64,000 bases of DNA, taken from NCBI RefSeq assembly GCF_009797935.1, contig NZ_VOLC01000011.1, forward strand, positions 1,678 to 65,677, read 5' to 3'. Source of the DNA: Lunatibacter salilacus (lineage in GTDB: Bacteria > Bacteroidota > Bacteroidia > Cytophagales > Cyclobacteriaceae). Each line of letters starts with the position of its first letter. Position 1 is the first letter of the stretch. Shown here in pieces: positions 7,657-15,637 of the stretch. The position numbers and the translations under genes are program-made. The notes under the pieces were generated by a model. It saw only the letters and a list, made by a program, of their open reading frames with translations, did no database searches and was not told the DNA's origin.

Positions 7657-8042
7657 AACAGCTTACTCTGGTAGACGATGATGACGTTTTTGTTTACCTG
7701 ACGAAGAAAACCATCAAAAAAACCAACCGTGTAGATTTGATAAATGATTTTGGCAATGGACTGGATGCCATCAATTTTCTTAAAGAAAATTGGGATGACG
7801 TGGATGAATTGCCTGATATCCTCTTTCTTGACTTGAGCATGCCGATTATGGACGGGTGGCAATTTCTAAATGAATTTGTAAAAATCAATCCGTTTATGGC
7901 AAAAAAAATACATATTTACATATGTTCTTCCTCTATTTCTCCTGAAGATATGGCCATGGCGAAGACCATAAAGGAGGTGTCGGACTTTATTATCAAACCG
8001 ATTCATAAAGAAAAACTATTAGATTTAATCACCTCTGTGTAA
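7644..8042 (+). CDS. Single-domain response regulator
   Basis: A 132-residue receiver with no output domain. The acidic pocket is Asp11-Asp13, the phospho-acceptor is Asp63 in FLDLSMP, followed by PIMDGWQF, the switch Ser/Thr region at ICSSS (93-97) and the conserved Lys118 in IIKPI. Such CheY-like proteins pass the phosphate on or bind a partner. The gene starts inside the end of the kinase gene (13-nt overlap), so the kinase just upstream is the obvious phospho-donor. It is followed after 32 bp by a nucleoside hydrolase gene on the same strand, which may share the transcript. Confidence 0.93.
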   Translation: MERIKQLTLVDDDDVFVYLTKKTIKKTNRVDLINDFGNGLDAINFLKENWDDVDELPDILFLDLSMPIMDGWQFLNEFVKINPFMAKKIHIYICSSSISPEDMAMAKTIKEVSDFIIKPIHKEKLLDLITSV

Positions 8043-8074
8043 TTTTCTTGTTTCACGCCCAAAAAAACAGTCAA

Positions 8075-9151
8075 ATGATAGAACCTTTCAGTAATCATCA
8101 AAACAAAACTTCTCATAGGGGAAATCATCAATTTATCAGGAGGGGTGAGAAAGTAAATTTAGGTTTTCGCTTCCTCACAATGCTGTCGGTGACCATGCTC
8201 CTTGCAGGTACAGCATTTTCCCAACAATACGCCAAGTTAACCGATGATTTCCGCCTTCAGCGGTTAAAGCCTGTTGAGGGGAAAATCAGAGCGGTGATAG
8301 ATACTGACACTTACAATGAGATCGATGATCAGTTTGCCGTGGTATATGCCTTGCTTTCCCCAGAGAATATGGACGTGGAGGCTATTTATGCAGCTCCCTA
8401 CCTGAACAACCGCTCCACCAGTCCCAGCGATGGTATGGAAAAAAGCTATGAGGAAATTATCCGGCTGTTGGAAAAAATGGGAAGAGAAATACCTGAAAAT
8501 TTTGTATTTCGGGGATCGGACCGGTTCATGGCTGATAAAGGAAACCCTGTAGACAGTCCAGCCGCCCGTGACTTAATCCGGAGGGCTAAAAGTTCTGACG
8601 AACCCCTTTATGTATTGACCCTGGGAGCTCCTACAAATGTGGCTTCCGCCATCTTATTGGCACCGGAAATTGCCGAAAAGATCATCGTCGTTTGGCTCGG
8701 AGGCAAGGGACTCAACTGGCGCACTGCTTCCGAATTTAATCTAATGCAGGACCCCCATTCGTCCCAAGTATTGTTTGATTCTGGTGTGCCACTAATACAG
8801 ATTCCCACCGAACCGGTGACCTCTCATTTGCTGACTACACGGTCTGAGGTAGAGTTCTACTTAAAAGGTCAAGGAGAAATCGGGGATTATTTGGTGGAAA
8901 TTTTCAACGACTACAATAAAGGGAATACGTTTGCATGGTCAAAAATCATATGGGATATTTCCGCCGTGGCTTATGTGATTAATCCCGGCTGGTTTTCTAC
9001 GGAAATCAGATCCAGTCCCATACTTACCGATCAGCTCACCTACAGTGTAGACCACAGCCGACACCTGTACAGAACAACCACCTATTTGAGACGTGACGGG
9101 ATTTTTGGAGATATGTTTAAAAAGATTCAACAACACGCCCAAGGGAAGTAA
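8075..9151 (+). CDS. Exported inosine-uridine preferring nucleoside hydrolase family protein
   Basis: About 358 residues. The N-terminal signature DTDTYNEIDDQFAVVYAL matches the calcium-binding DxDxxxDD motif of IU nucleoside hydrolases, though Asn replaces one of the usual Asp positions. YVLTLGAPTNVASAI and the C-terminal WDISAVAYVINP (with Asp) are also family blocks. A hydrophobic segment ending GTAFSQQ implies export to the periplasm. The reaction would be hydrolysis of the N-glycosidic bond of nucleosides. The start is uncertain: ATG 8075 gives a long 30-residue pre-segment, a TTG at 8048 extends it, and an internal start nearer the signal peptide is possible. It ends at a strong bidirectional terminator. 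Confidence 0.8.
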   Translation: MIEPFSNHQNKTSHRGNHQFIRRGEKVNLGFRFLTMLSVTMLLAGTAFSQQYAKLTDDFRLQRLKPVEGKIRAVIDTDTYNEIDDQFAVVYALLSPENMDVEAIYAAPYLNNRSTSPSDGMEKSYEEIIRLLEKMGREIPENFVFRGSDRFMADKGNPVDSPAARDLIRRAKSSDEPLYVLTLGAPTNVASAILLAPEIAEKIIVVWLGGKGLNWRTASEFNLMQDPHSSQVLFDSGVPLIQIPTEPVTSHLLTTRSEVEFYLKGQGEIGDYLVEIFNDYNKGNTFAWSKIIWDISAVAYVINPGWFSTEIRSSPILTDQLTYSVDHSRHLYRTTTYLRRDGIFGDMFKKIQQHAQGK

Positions 9152-9152
9152 A

Positions 9153-9186
9153 AAAAGCAGGGGATAAATTCCCCTGCTTTTCTTTT
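9153..9186. terminator. Bidirectional rho-independent terminator
   Basis: AGCAGGGG pairs with CCCCTGCT around a short loop, with A-tract on the left and T-tract on the right. It separates the convergent nucleoside hydrolase and DUF4235-like genes. Confidence 0.85.
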
Positions 9187-9453
9187 TTATACCTCATCTT
9201 CCAATTTCTCAATTCCTTCGGTGACCCCCCAGGTAAGCATCACCCTTGCGGCATTAGCCGCAATTCCGGTGACTGCTGCCCAAGCAAAGATTTCCAACCA
9301 TGAGTTCGAATCGTCGGTTGGATCTACAGGTGGATCTTTTTTGGTCGTTTTTTTCCATGATTTTTCAAGTATCTTTCTGGTTGCATAAGCTCCCAGTACG
9401 GCAAGGCCTGCTACTAACGCGGTTTGAAACTGTTCTTTTATTTCACTGTTCAT
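9187..9453 (-). CDS. DUF4235-like small membrane protein
   Basis: An 88-residue protein with two hydrophobic segments, about residues 10-27 (ALVAGLAVLGAYATRKI) and 52-70 (IFAWAAVTGIAANAARVM). They are joined by a charged linker with KSWKKTTKKDPPVDPTDD. The order TM, RK...W, Thr-Lys-x-x-Pro-Pro, Asp-rich, TM with AxxxGxxxxxxR matches DUF4235. The family is common next to envelope or stress genes, but its function is unknown. It is a single gene between the terminator at 9153 and the YpfJ gene region. Confidence 0.75.
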   Translation of the reverse strand: MNSEIKEQFQTALVAGLAVLGAYATRKILEKSWKKTTKKDPPVDPTDDSNSWLEIFAWAAVTGIAANAARVMLTWGVTEGIEKLEDEV

Positions 9454-9795
9454 GGTATTTCAAGTTTTATCTTAAAGTTAGTTGATTATATGCCCTTGTA
9501 AAAGTATAAGAATGGTGCCAAATTTCTCTTCCGTTAACATATAAATAACTTATGGGTTGATAACAGAATATTAACCCATGCTTCTTTTACTCTTGAATCT
9601 TTGCAACCCCCGGTTGCGACTAATCTGCGGTCAATTATCCGTTATTAGCCTTTTAATAGGTAATAGGGTAAATGTTAGTAATCCCAATATATTATTCTGT
9701 TTGTTGCTATCCCTTTGTGCAATTTTGGCAAAATTCGAAATCGGTTGGGGTCAACTTTGTTCAACGTGGGAATTATTTTTCCTGACCGTAAGGGC
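9454..9795. other. Intergenic region, nothing recognised
   Basis: This is a 342-bp AT-rich gap between two minus-strand genes. It should carry the promoter of the DUF4235-like gene and the 3' end of the YpfJ transcript. No clear hairpin, repeat or gene was seen. Confidence 0.5.
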
Positions 9796-10695
9796 TTATA
9801 AAGTTTCCACATCAAAGGTATTCCCCTGATTGATATCTCCGGTGTCAAAGCCTTTCTTGAGCCATCGGGCCCGTTGGGCAGAAGTGCCGTGTGTGAACGA
9901 ATCCGGAACGACCCGCCCCCCCGCCTGTTTTTGGAGACGGTCATCGCCTATTGCGCTTGCAGCGTTTAGGGCTTCATCTATGTCCCCATCCTCCATATAT
10001 CCCAATGCCTTATTTGAATGGTGAAGGTAGACTCCTGCATAGAAGTCTGCCTGCAATTCCAGTCGGACATTAAGTTTGTTGTATTCCACCTCGGAGAGCT
10101 GGCCCCGCATTGCATGGACTTTGTCTAGAATACCGGTCAGGTGCTGTATGTGATGCCCTACCTCGTGGCCGATAACATAAGCCTGAGCAAAATCTCCCGG
10201 AGCCCCGAGTTTCGTGGCCATATCTTCAAAAAAACTCAGGTCCAGGTAGAGTTTTTCGTCTCCGGGACAATAAAAGGGTCCAGTGGCCGCAGAGGCAAAT
10301 CCGCAAGCAGATCCGGACTGAAGATTACCGGTAAATAGAACGAGGGTAGGTTCCCGATACCCATCCAGGAGTTTGTTCCAAACATCCTCTGTATCCGCCA
10401 GCATGACTTTAGACATGTCCGCCAATTCCTCTTCAGCGTCTGTTGCTTGGTAGGGGCTAAGTTGGGAGCTGGGAGAGCCTCCGGTAAACTGCTGCAAAAG
10501 CATAAGCGGGTTAGTACCGGATAGCCACATCACCCCGACGACGACGGCTACAAGGATAAGCCCTGTCTTGGAAAAAAGCATCCGCAACAGCGGGATTAGC
10601 ATCATGGGGTTAATCCCTCTTCCTCCGCCGAATCCGCCCGAGGAACCCCGTCGGTCATCTACATTGCTGCTTTTTCTTCTACCTTGCCATTTCAT
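9796..10695 (-). CDS. ypfJ: YpfJ family neutral zinc metallopeptidase-like membrane protein
   Basis: A 299-residue protein of the Zn_protease/KPN_00809 family (PF04228). An N-terminal basic, Gly-rich segment (residues 1-30) carries the family start MKWQGRRKSSNVDDRRG. One membrane helix lies at about 45-63, and a periplasmic domain holds the HEVGH motif (177-181) followed by HIQHL. GSACGFASAATGPFYCP (128-143) and the end DTGDINQGNTF are also diagnostic. It is predicted to be a zinc peptidase of the inner membrane facing the periplasm; no substrate is known. Length is normal. It stands alone, with repeats upstream. Confidence 0.92.
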   Translation of the reverse strand: MKWQGRRKSSNVDDRRGSSGGFGGGRGINPMMLIPLLRMLFSKTGLILVAVVVGVMWLSGTNPLMLLQQFTGGSPSSQLSPYQATDAEEELADMSKVMLADTEDVWNKLLDGYREPTLVLFTGNLQSGSACGFASAATGPFYCPGDEKLYLDLSFFEDMATKLGAPGDFAQAYVIGHEVGHHIQHLTGILDKVHAMRGQLSEVEYNKLNVRLELQADFYAGVYLHHSNKALGYMEDGDIDEALNAASAIGDDRLQKQAGGRVVPDSFTHGTSAQRARWLKKGFDTGDINQGNTFDVETL

Positions 10696-10854
10696 GGATG
10701 AATGTTGATTTTAGGTGTGGTTGCATTTGAAAGGTAATTTATTTGTGACTGTAAATCTCGGTGATTGGTTAGGTAATTCAATTTTTCGGTATAATAATTA
10801 TGCCAATCTTTTTGGAGACCGTTTGGGGCGCATCACCTCAATTATCCCGGGAGC

Positions 10855-10897
10855 CAAAACTGCCCCAGCTCTTCCCTCGCTATGTAGGGGAAGGAGG
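10855..10897. repeat. CTGCCCCA-CCCTCGC-TAGGGGAAGG dispersed repeat, copy 2
   Basis: Same block order as 5562-5600, with CTTCCCTCGC and GTAGGGGAAGG as pairing arms. Confidence 0.6.
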
Positions 10898-10923
10898 AGA
10901 TTGAAAGATTGGGGTTTTGGCGG

Positions 10924-11080
10924 GATCCGACCACTAACGTGGCCAACTTCGAATAGAATTACCTCATTTGGTAAAAAAAATTCCGTTCAAATCCGTTCAA
11001 ATCCGCTTAATCCGCCTGATCCGCGTTCCGTTCGATATCATCAAATCAGAGTTTTATAGATTCGGGTTTTGGCGGGAGAG
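10924..11080 (+). repeat. Long direct repeat, copy 1
   Basis: It starts GATCCGACCACTAACGTGGC, passes through AATTACCTCATTTGGTAAAA and a TCAAATCCG short-period run, and ends TTCGGGTTTTGGCGGGAGAG. It is shared with 11145-11270, and the terminal block is also the end of the element at 361-519. Confidence 0.85.
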
Positions 11081-11144
11081 TAATGACACCACAACCATCG
11101 TCTCGGCCAAAACTGGATAAAAATAAATCGATTTATTCTACTAA

Positions 11145-11270
11145 GATCCGACCACTAACGTGGCCGACTTCGAATAGAATTACCTCATTTGGTAAAAAAA
11201 TTCCGTTCAAATCCGCCCGATCCGATATTATCAAGGCACAGATCAACAGATTCGGGTTTTAGTGGGAGAG
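11145..11270 (+). repeat. Long direct repeat, copy 2
   Basis: This is a second copy of the 10924 repeat with the same beginning and end. It is about 30 bp shorter because the AATCCG short-period part has fewer units. Confidence 0.85.
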
Positions 11271-11381
11271 GTAGCGTGATCAACCATCTTGGCTGCCAGT
11301 ACTGTATAACAATGTCGCAATCCATTATTATTAATGTTAGCTTGGAATTTTTTTTCCCATTTATTTTGTTTATTTTTCACT

Positions 11382-11588
11382 ATGGATGCAGTAAAATCAA
11401 AAAATTCGAATTTATTTTCCTCAAGTCAAGAGAGGGAAAAATTAATGGATAAATTGATGGAGAATATTGAGAAAGGTGAATCCATTAATGGAATACAGGT
11501 GACCATTTCAGGAAAAAAATACGAAGTATCCGACGGAAGTATTGAAAGCCTAATGAATCAATTTGGAAGGGATAAAGCGATAGGATAA
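11382..11588 (+). CDS. Small hypothetical protein paired with a membrane protein
   Basis: A 68-residue protein, not recognised. ATG 11382 is chosen over the upstream ATG 11334 because the extra 16 residues (LAWNFFSHLF...) look like untranslated sequence. It is hydrophilic: a helical region with EREKLMDKLMENIEKGE, then a short IQVTISGKKYEVSDG strand pair and another helix. It has no signal peptide. The stop is 4 nt before the start of the membrane protein at 11593, so the two are probably one operon. The codons are AT-rich compared with the housekeeping genes that follow. Confidence 0.6.
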   Translation: MDAVKSKNSNLFSSSQEREKLMDKLMENIEKGESINGIQVTISGKKYEVSDGSIESLMNQFGRDKAIG

Positions 11589-11592
11589 TTCG

Positions 11593-12492
11593 ATGAGTAT
11601 TGCCCTAGGTAGTATAATTATTATTTTGTTGATTCTACCTGGGATGTTTTTTAGATCATTTGTTATCAAATCTGAGTCTTTTGAGAATCCCTTAGATACT
11701 TCATTTAAAGCGGAAGTATCCATCGTCTTTATTTATTCTATTCTAGCTCATTTTGTAGCATTAGGGGTAATATCTCAAAGTGATTATTATACATTTAATT
11801 TTAAAGATTTTTATCTGTTTTTTCTTGGAAAAGGAGAGGAATTAGATGCTTTCATTTTCGATAAATCTATTTTTATTTTTTTAACCTATTTGATAGGTCA
11901 GTCTTTTCTTGGTGGAATCGTTGGAGTTCTTTTTAGAAGCTTTATAGTATGCTTAAATTGGGATATACGATTTATAAAATTTCCGATCACTAATGAATGG
12001 GACAATATTCTATCGGGGAGGTTTCATAAACTAAACCGAATTGAAGAAATAAATCAGAAAATTACCAATCTTAAAAAAAATGGTGGGGAAGGTTCTATAG
12101 AGAAAATTAGAGATTTTAAAAAAGCAAGGAAGATAGATCCTAACCAAATAATAGTAACTGTTCTGGTCGATATAGGAGGAAAATCAATTATTTATAGAGG
12201 ATTTCTTCATAAATATTACCTTGCTTCAAATAATTCTTTAAGTAAAATTATCTTGACTTCTACAAGAAAAATAACCGAAAGTGCAGCAATTCCGCTTGAA
12301 AACACAAGCGGAAACATGTTTATTATTCCTTATAAAAATATTATCAATTTGGATGTTCGTGAAGTTTTTCTTAATGAAATAAAGGAAAGCGGAAACGATT
12401 CATTGCAACGGGAAGAATCGATTCCTTTTCTTTTTAAGTTCTTCGGATTGATTAAAACTGGTATATGGATATTTCGAAAATATTTCAAATAA
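11593..12492 (+). CDS. Membrane protein resembling DUF6338
   Basis: A 299-residue protein. Three hydrophobic segments are visible near residues 3-17 (ALGSIIIILLILPGMFF), 42-60 and 92-118, followed by a cytosolic C-terminal half. The N-terminal LLILPG and the later IYRGFLHKYYLASNN...IILTSTRKI block resemble the DUF6338 family, in which a small beta domain follows an N-terminal membrane region. That assignment is tentative and the function unknown. It lies 4 nt after the 68-residue gene and converges with the VOC gene 11 bp away. The strong AT bias suggests recent arrival. Confidence 0.6.
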   Translation: MSIALGSIIIILLILPGMFFRSFVIKSESFENPLDTSFKAEVSIVFIYSILAHFVALGVISQSDYYTFNFKDFYLFFLGKGEELDAFIFDKSIFIFLTYLIGQSFLGGIVGVLFRSFIVCLNWDIRFIKFPITNEWDNILSGRFHKLNRIEEINQKITNLKKNGGEGSIEKIRDFKKARKIDPNQIIVTVLVDIGGKSIIYRGFLHKYYLASNNSLSKIILTSTRKITESAAIPLENTSGNMFIIPYKNIINLDVREVFLNEIKESGNDSLQREESIPFLFKFFGLIKTGIWIFRKYFK

Positions 12493-12503
12493 GAAATTTT
12501 CTT

Positions 12504-12953
12504 CTATAAATACTCATCATTAATCTCCAACCAATATCCGCTAGGGTCACGTATGTAGATTTGCCGTATACCGTCAGGACGGACATTGATTTTCCCGGCA
12601 TTTCCCGGAGCATCTTCAAATGCTATATTGTTCTTCTTGATATTTTCGATAAAACCATCCAAATCCTCCACACTAAAACACAGGTGATTGTCCTTGTTGA
12701 TGGTCGGATTAGCCCAGGGTGTTTCTCGGGCGATGACATGAAGGGAGGTCCCCATACCCATGTCATACCAGATATGGAGGCCATCTTTAAAAGGCTCCTC
12801 AATTTCCTGAAGTCCGACAATGTTTTCATAAAACTCGCCACTGGCTTTGATGTCTTTGGCATAGATAGCCACGTGGTTGATCTTAGTTTGGCTGTGTGCG
12901 TTCATGCTGATGGAGGCAATTACTAGGGTGATACAAAAGGTTAGGTATTGCAT
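12504..12953 (-). CDS. Exported VOC/glyoxalase-fold protein
   Basis: A 149-residue protein: signal peptide (residues 1-21, cleavage near AHS-QTK) plus a single VOC domain. The domain shows the usual start INHVAIYAKDIKASGEFYENIVGL, a central HLCFSVEDLDGFIENIKK, and the end YIRDPSGYWLEINDEYL. The His of NHVAI, His of HLCFSV and Glu of WLEIND match metal-ligand positions of glyoxalase I-like enzymes. The substrate is unknown. An export signal is unusual for glyoxalase I but common for VOC proteins in Bacteroidota. It is the gene downstream of the protease on the minus strand, separated by a terminator. Confidence 0.85.
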   Translation of the reverse strand: MQYLTFCITLVIASISMNAHSQTKINHVAIYAKDIKASGEFYENIVGLQEIEEPFKDGLHIWYDMGMGTSLHVIARETPWANPTINKDNHLCFSVEDLDGFIENIKKNNIAFEDAPGNAGKINVRPDGIRQIYIRDPSGYWLEINDEYL

Positions 12954-13015
12954 GGGTTATAAATTTAGATGGAAGTGAGACTACGAAGTAACAAAAATTT
13001 GACCGAATATGGCAG

Positions 13016-13051
13016 AAAAAAAGGCCAAGAAGTTTTTTCTTGGCCTTTTTT
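13016..13051 (-). terminator. Rho-independent terminator after the S41 protease gene
   Basis: AAGGCCAAGAA (13021-13031) pairs with TTCTTGGCCTT (13037-13047) and is flanked by A and T tracts. On the minus strand it lies 20 bp after the protease stop. Confidence 0.88.
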
Positions 13052-13070
13052 AAGTTTTAAAAACAAACGG

Positions 13071-14699
13071 TTATTCTATTGATGCCAACCTCGCAGCCTC
13101 ATCGAAGAGCAAAAGGGCCTGCTGATAGACTTCGTTGATATCATTAATTACCTGGTAGAAAGCACTGTCATCATACAGATTTCTCGCCATATGGGCTTTG
13201 ATTAGGGTTTTAAGGTACCCTTTGGACTTGCTAAAATCCTTTTCATTAAATTTCACATCGTTCTTTTCTCCAACTTTGATCAATTCATTGAGCATGGCGT
13301 CAGAAACGTCATAGTTTGCGTGGTAATCAGCAAAGGAGAGGCCATCATAGGTTTTCTTGTTCTTATCCAAGTAGTCAAGGATAAATTCTCTCCAAGCCTC
13401 TGAACCAAATAAACGGTTGACATAGGGACTGCTCATTGTCGTGTCCAAGGGTACAAAATAGTCTGGCATGATACCACCACCACCGTATACAGTTCGTCCA
13501 CTTACCGTTTCATATTTCAGACTGTCGTCAAAGACGATGGAGTCAGCACTGAATAATTCCCCATGTTCCAAGCGATTGTAATAATCCATTCCGTAATCAT
13601 CCTCACCTGAACCGTAGGGTTTCTGGATAGACCTGCCGGAAGGCGTGTAATATCTGGCGATTGTAAGCCTAAGCTCTGCACCGTCAGACAAATCTATTGG
13701 CATTTGTACCAGTCCTTTTCCAAAAGACCTTCTTCCCACGATTAAACCTCTGTCGTTGTCCTGAAGCGCTCCGGCTACAATTTCGGAAGCTGATGCACTC
13801 CCTTCATTAATTAACACAATGACGGAACCATCCTCAAATGCTCCCGGCCTCATTGCTGTGGCTGTTTGGTTAAAACGGCTCAGTTTACCCTCTTGGGAAA
13901 CGATAACCGCATTATCTGCCAGAATCTCGTCTGCTATATTAATAGCCGCACCCATATATCCACCTGGATTTCCCTGAAGATCAAGCATTAGTTTTCTCAT
14001 GCCTTTCCCTTTCAAGTCCTGTAGCGATTTTCTAAACTCTTCATGCGTATTGGCGGCAAATCGGGTTATTTTGATATATCCGATTTCATCGTTTATCATG
14101 TAGGAAGCATTGACGCTATACTGGGGGATTTTATCTCTCGTTATGGCATAATCGATAAGATCTTTCTGGTTTTTGCGCTTAATGCCAATGTCAACTACAC
14201 TGCCTTTGGGACCTCTGAGCAAATCAAATACGTCTCTGTTGGTTATGCCGGTTCCTGCTACTGTCTTTCCGTCCACGGTAACAATTTGATCACCGGGTAG
14301 TAAGCCAAGTTTTTCAGAAGGGCCTCCGGTAAGGGGGGACACCACATAAATAGTATCCCGCAGGATGCCAAATTCAATTCCAATACCGTCAAATTCGCCT
14401 TCCAGTTGGGATTTGGCTAGTGTAGCATCCTTTGCAGTAATGTAACTGGAATGTGGATCCAACTTTCCCAGCATTTTTTCAATGCCAAATTCCACCAATT
14501 CATTGGTGTTTACGCTATCCACATAATCCCTGTTGATATAGGTTATTATTTCCTGAAGTTTGTAAATGGCTGATTTTAGATCGTTTCGGTCGCTTTTGGG
14601 TTCAGCAAAAGTAGCACCTATCCATATACCCGCAGAAATACCGAGGGCTAATATGATTGGAAGCCGAATCTGTGTCTTTGTGTTTTTTTCTTGGCTCAC
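13071..14699 (-). CDS. S41 family C-terminal processing peptidase (CtpA/Prc type)
   Basis: A 542-residue periplasmic serine protease. One N-terminal membrane segment (residues 12-31) acts as a signal anchor. A PDZ domain spans about 90-175 (GIGIEFG, PSEKLGLLPGDQIVTVDGK). The protease core spans about 200-370 with GNPGGY, the serine region GSASASEI (300-306) and Lys328 in RSFGKGLVQ, the Ser/Lys dyad of C-terminal processing peptidases. The C-terminal 170 residues form the extra domain common in Bacteroidota members. Members trim the C-termini of envelope proteins. It is divergent from the hemerythrin-type gene at 14.9 kb. Confidence 0.94.
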   Translation of the reverse strand: MSQEKNTKTQIRLPIILALGISAGIWIGATFAEPKSDRNDLKSAIYKLQEIITYINRDYVDSVNTNELVEFGIEKMLGKLDPHSSYITAKDATLAKSQLEGEFDGIGIEFGILRDTIYVVSPLTGGPSEKLGLLPGDQIVTVDGKTVAGTGITNRDVFDLLRGPKGSVVDIGIKRKNQKDLIDYAITRDKIPQYSVNASYMINDEIGYIKITRFAANTHEEFRKSLQDLKGKGMRKLMLDLQGNPGGYMGAAINIADEILADNAVIVSQEGKLSRFNQTATAMRPGAFEDGSVIVLINEGSASASEIVAGALQDNDRGLIVGRRSFGKGLVQMPIDLSDGAELRLTIARYYTPSGRSIQKPYGSGEDDYGMDYYNRLEHGELFSADSIVFDDSLKYETVSGRTVYGGGGIMPDYFVPLDTTMSSPYVNRLFGSEAWREFILDYLDKNKKTYDGLSFADYHANYDVSDAMLNELIKVGEKNDVKFNEKDFSKSKGYLKTLIKAHMARNLYDDSAFYQVINDINEVYQQALLLFDEAARLASIE

Positions 14700-14747
14700 G
14701 TTTATTGCTTAGTTAAATACGAAATCTTATGAACTTGCATCCTTAAA

Positions 14748-14811
14748 TTAAATGGAAAAAATCCATTTAAACAATTAAACAGTTTTTAAAGGCGTTTCGT
14801 TTAGATAAACG
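14748..14811. promoter_or_regulatory. Two palindromes in a divergent promoter region
   Basis: TTAAATGGA/TCCATTTAA (14748-14756 and 14762-14770) is a perfect 9-bp inverted repeat with a 5-base loop. CGTTTA-GA-TAAACG (14798-14811) is a second palindrome. Both lie between the divergent protease and hemerythrin-type genes, so they could be operators. No regulator is identified. Confidence 0.35.
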
Positions 14812-14866
14812 TAACAAATAAAAATTCGATGTTTCTTTTTGCTCTTTTTTCAGTAAAAAAATTTCT

Positions 14867-14874
14867 ACTTTTGT
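14867..14874 (+). promoter_or_regulatory. TAnnTTTG -7 element
   Basis: TACTTTTG fits the Bacteroidota -7 consensus. It ends 4 bp before ATG 14879 and 22 bp before ATG 14897. With this -7 element the transcript would start near 14880, which favours the second ATG. No well-spaced -33 TTTG is clear. Confidence 0.45.
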
Positions 14875-14896
14875 AGTTATGGGCTTTTCTGGAGAC

Positions 14897-15637
14897 ATGT
14901 ATAAAAGATCCATCGCTGATCTGGTGAATGAAAACCAGGGGTTAGCGGCTGTGCTTCATTATTTTGGAATCAGTTTTTTCCAATGTGAGCAGCAGTCGCT
15001 GGAAGAAGTTTGCCGGAAATTTAAAGTAAGCCCCAAACAGGTGGTGGCAGAATTGGAACGTTGGGCCAAAAGTAAAGACCCCAGCACGGAAGAATTGTAC
15101 CTACACTCCATAGAAGTTCTCGTCGGATATCTTAAGAAAAAGCACCGTTTTTTTATCAGGCAGGAACTTCCATTTCTTTCCAGCATGGTGGAAGGTATAC
15201 ACCATTTAAGACCGTACGAATCCCTGTTGGCTGATTTGCGGCTGATGTTTCCTTTGTTTGTGGATGATTTTATCCACCATATCCATGAAGAAGAAGACAC
15301 CCTCTTCAATAGGATTTTTTCATTACAGGAGATAGAAAAAAACATTACACCGATGGAAACGGCGGTGAAAATTTTTGAAAAATCATCCATCCTTGATCTG
15401 GCAGAGGAACACGAAGCCCATGATGATGAAATGGAAGGTATTCGCAAACTCACTACCGATTATCAATTGCCAGCAGATGCCCCCATTGCTATCAAAATTC
15501 TTTATATGGAACTGCAAAAGCTTGAGCAGGAGTTGATTGTACATGCCAAAATTGAGAATGACCTGCTATTTCCCAAAGCTGTTGAATTGGAGAAGGATGT
15601 CAAAAGGAAATTGTTACTAAAGATTAAATCCAATTAA
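14897..15637 (+). CDS. Hemerythrin-type di-iron protein (iron-sulfur cluster repair, RIC/ScdA-like)
   Basis: A 246-residue cytoplasmic protein. An N-terminal DUF542/ScdA_N domain (IADLVNENQGLAAVLHYFGI) is followed by a hemerythrin-like four-helix domain. Di-iron ligand blocks are KHRFFIRQELPFL, FIHHIHEEEDTLF, LAEEHEAHDDEM and IVHAKIENDLLFP. RIC proteins repair iron-sulfur clusters damaged by nitric oxide or peroxide. The usual Cys-Cys motif of the N-terminal domain is reduced to a single Cys (FFQCEQQ), so cluster handling may differ. ATG 14897 is preferred over 14879 because it follows a GGAG ribosome site and leaves room for a leader. Its TAA overlaps the ATG of ruvX by one base. Confidence 0.8.
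   Translation: MYKRSIADLVNENQGLAAVLHYFGISFFQCEQQSLEEVCRKFKVSPKQVVAELERWAKSKDPSTEELYLHSIEVLVGYLKKKHRFFIRQELPFLSSMVEGIHHLRPYESLLADLRLMFPLFVDDFIHHIHEEEDTLFNRIFSLQEIEKNITPMETAVKIFEKSSILDLAEEHEAHDDEMEGIRKLTTDYQLPADAPIAIKILYMELQKLEQELIVHAKIENDLLFPKAVELEKDVKRKLLLKIKSN

Larger units (their letters stand above)
10696..11381. repeat. Repeat-rich intergenic region
   Basis: There is no gene. After about 150 unique bases it has the CTGCCCCA...TAGGGGAAGG repeat (10855-10897), then two direct copies of a longer repeat (10924-11080 and 11145-11270), both ending in GGGTTTT(G/A)GCGGGAGAG-type ends. The bases just before the small gene at 11382 are unique and AT-rich. Confidence 0.7.

Noticed and set aside
9675-9944. 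Minus-strand frame overlapping the 3' end of ypfJ
   Set aside because: It overlaps a well-supported gene in another frame and shows no recognisable protein features.
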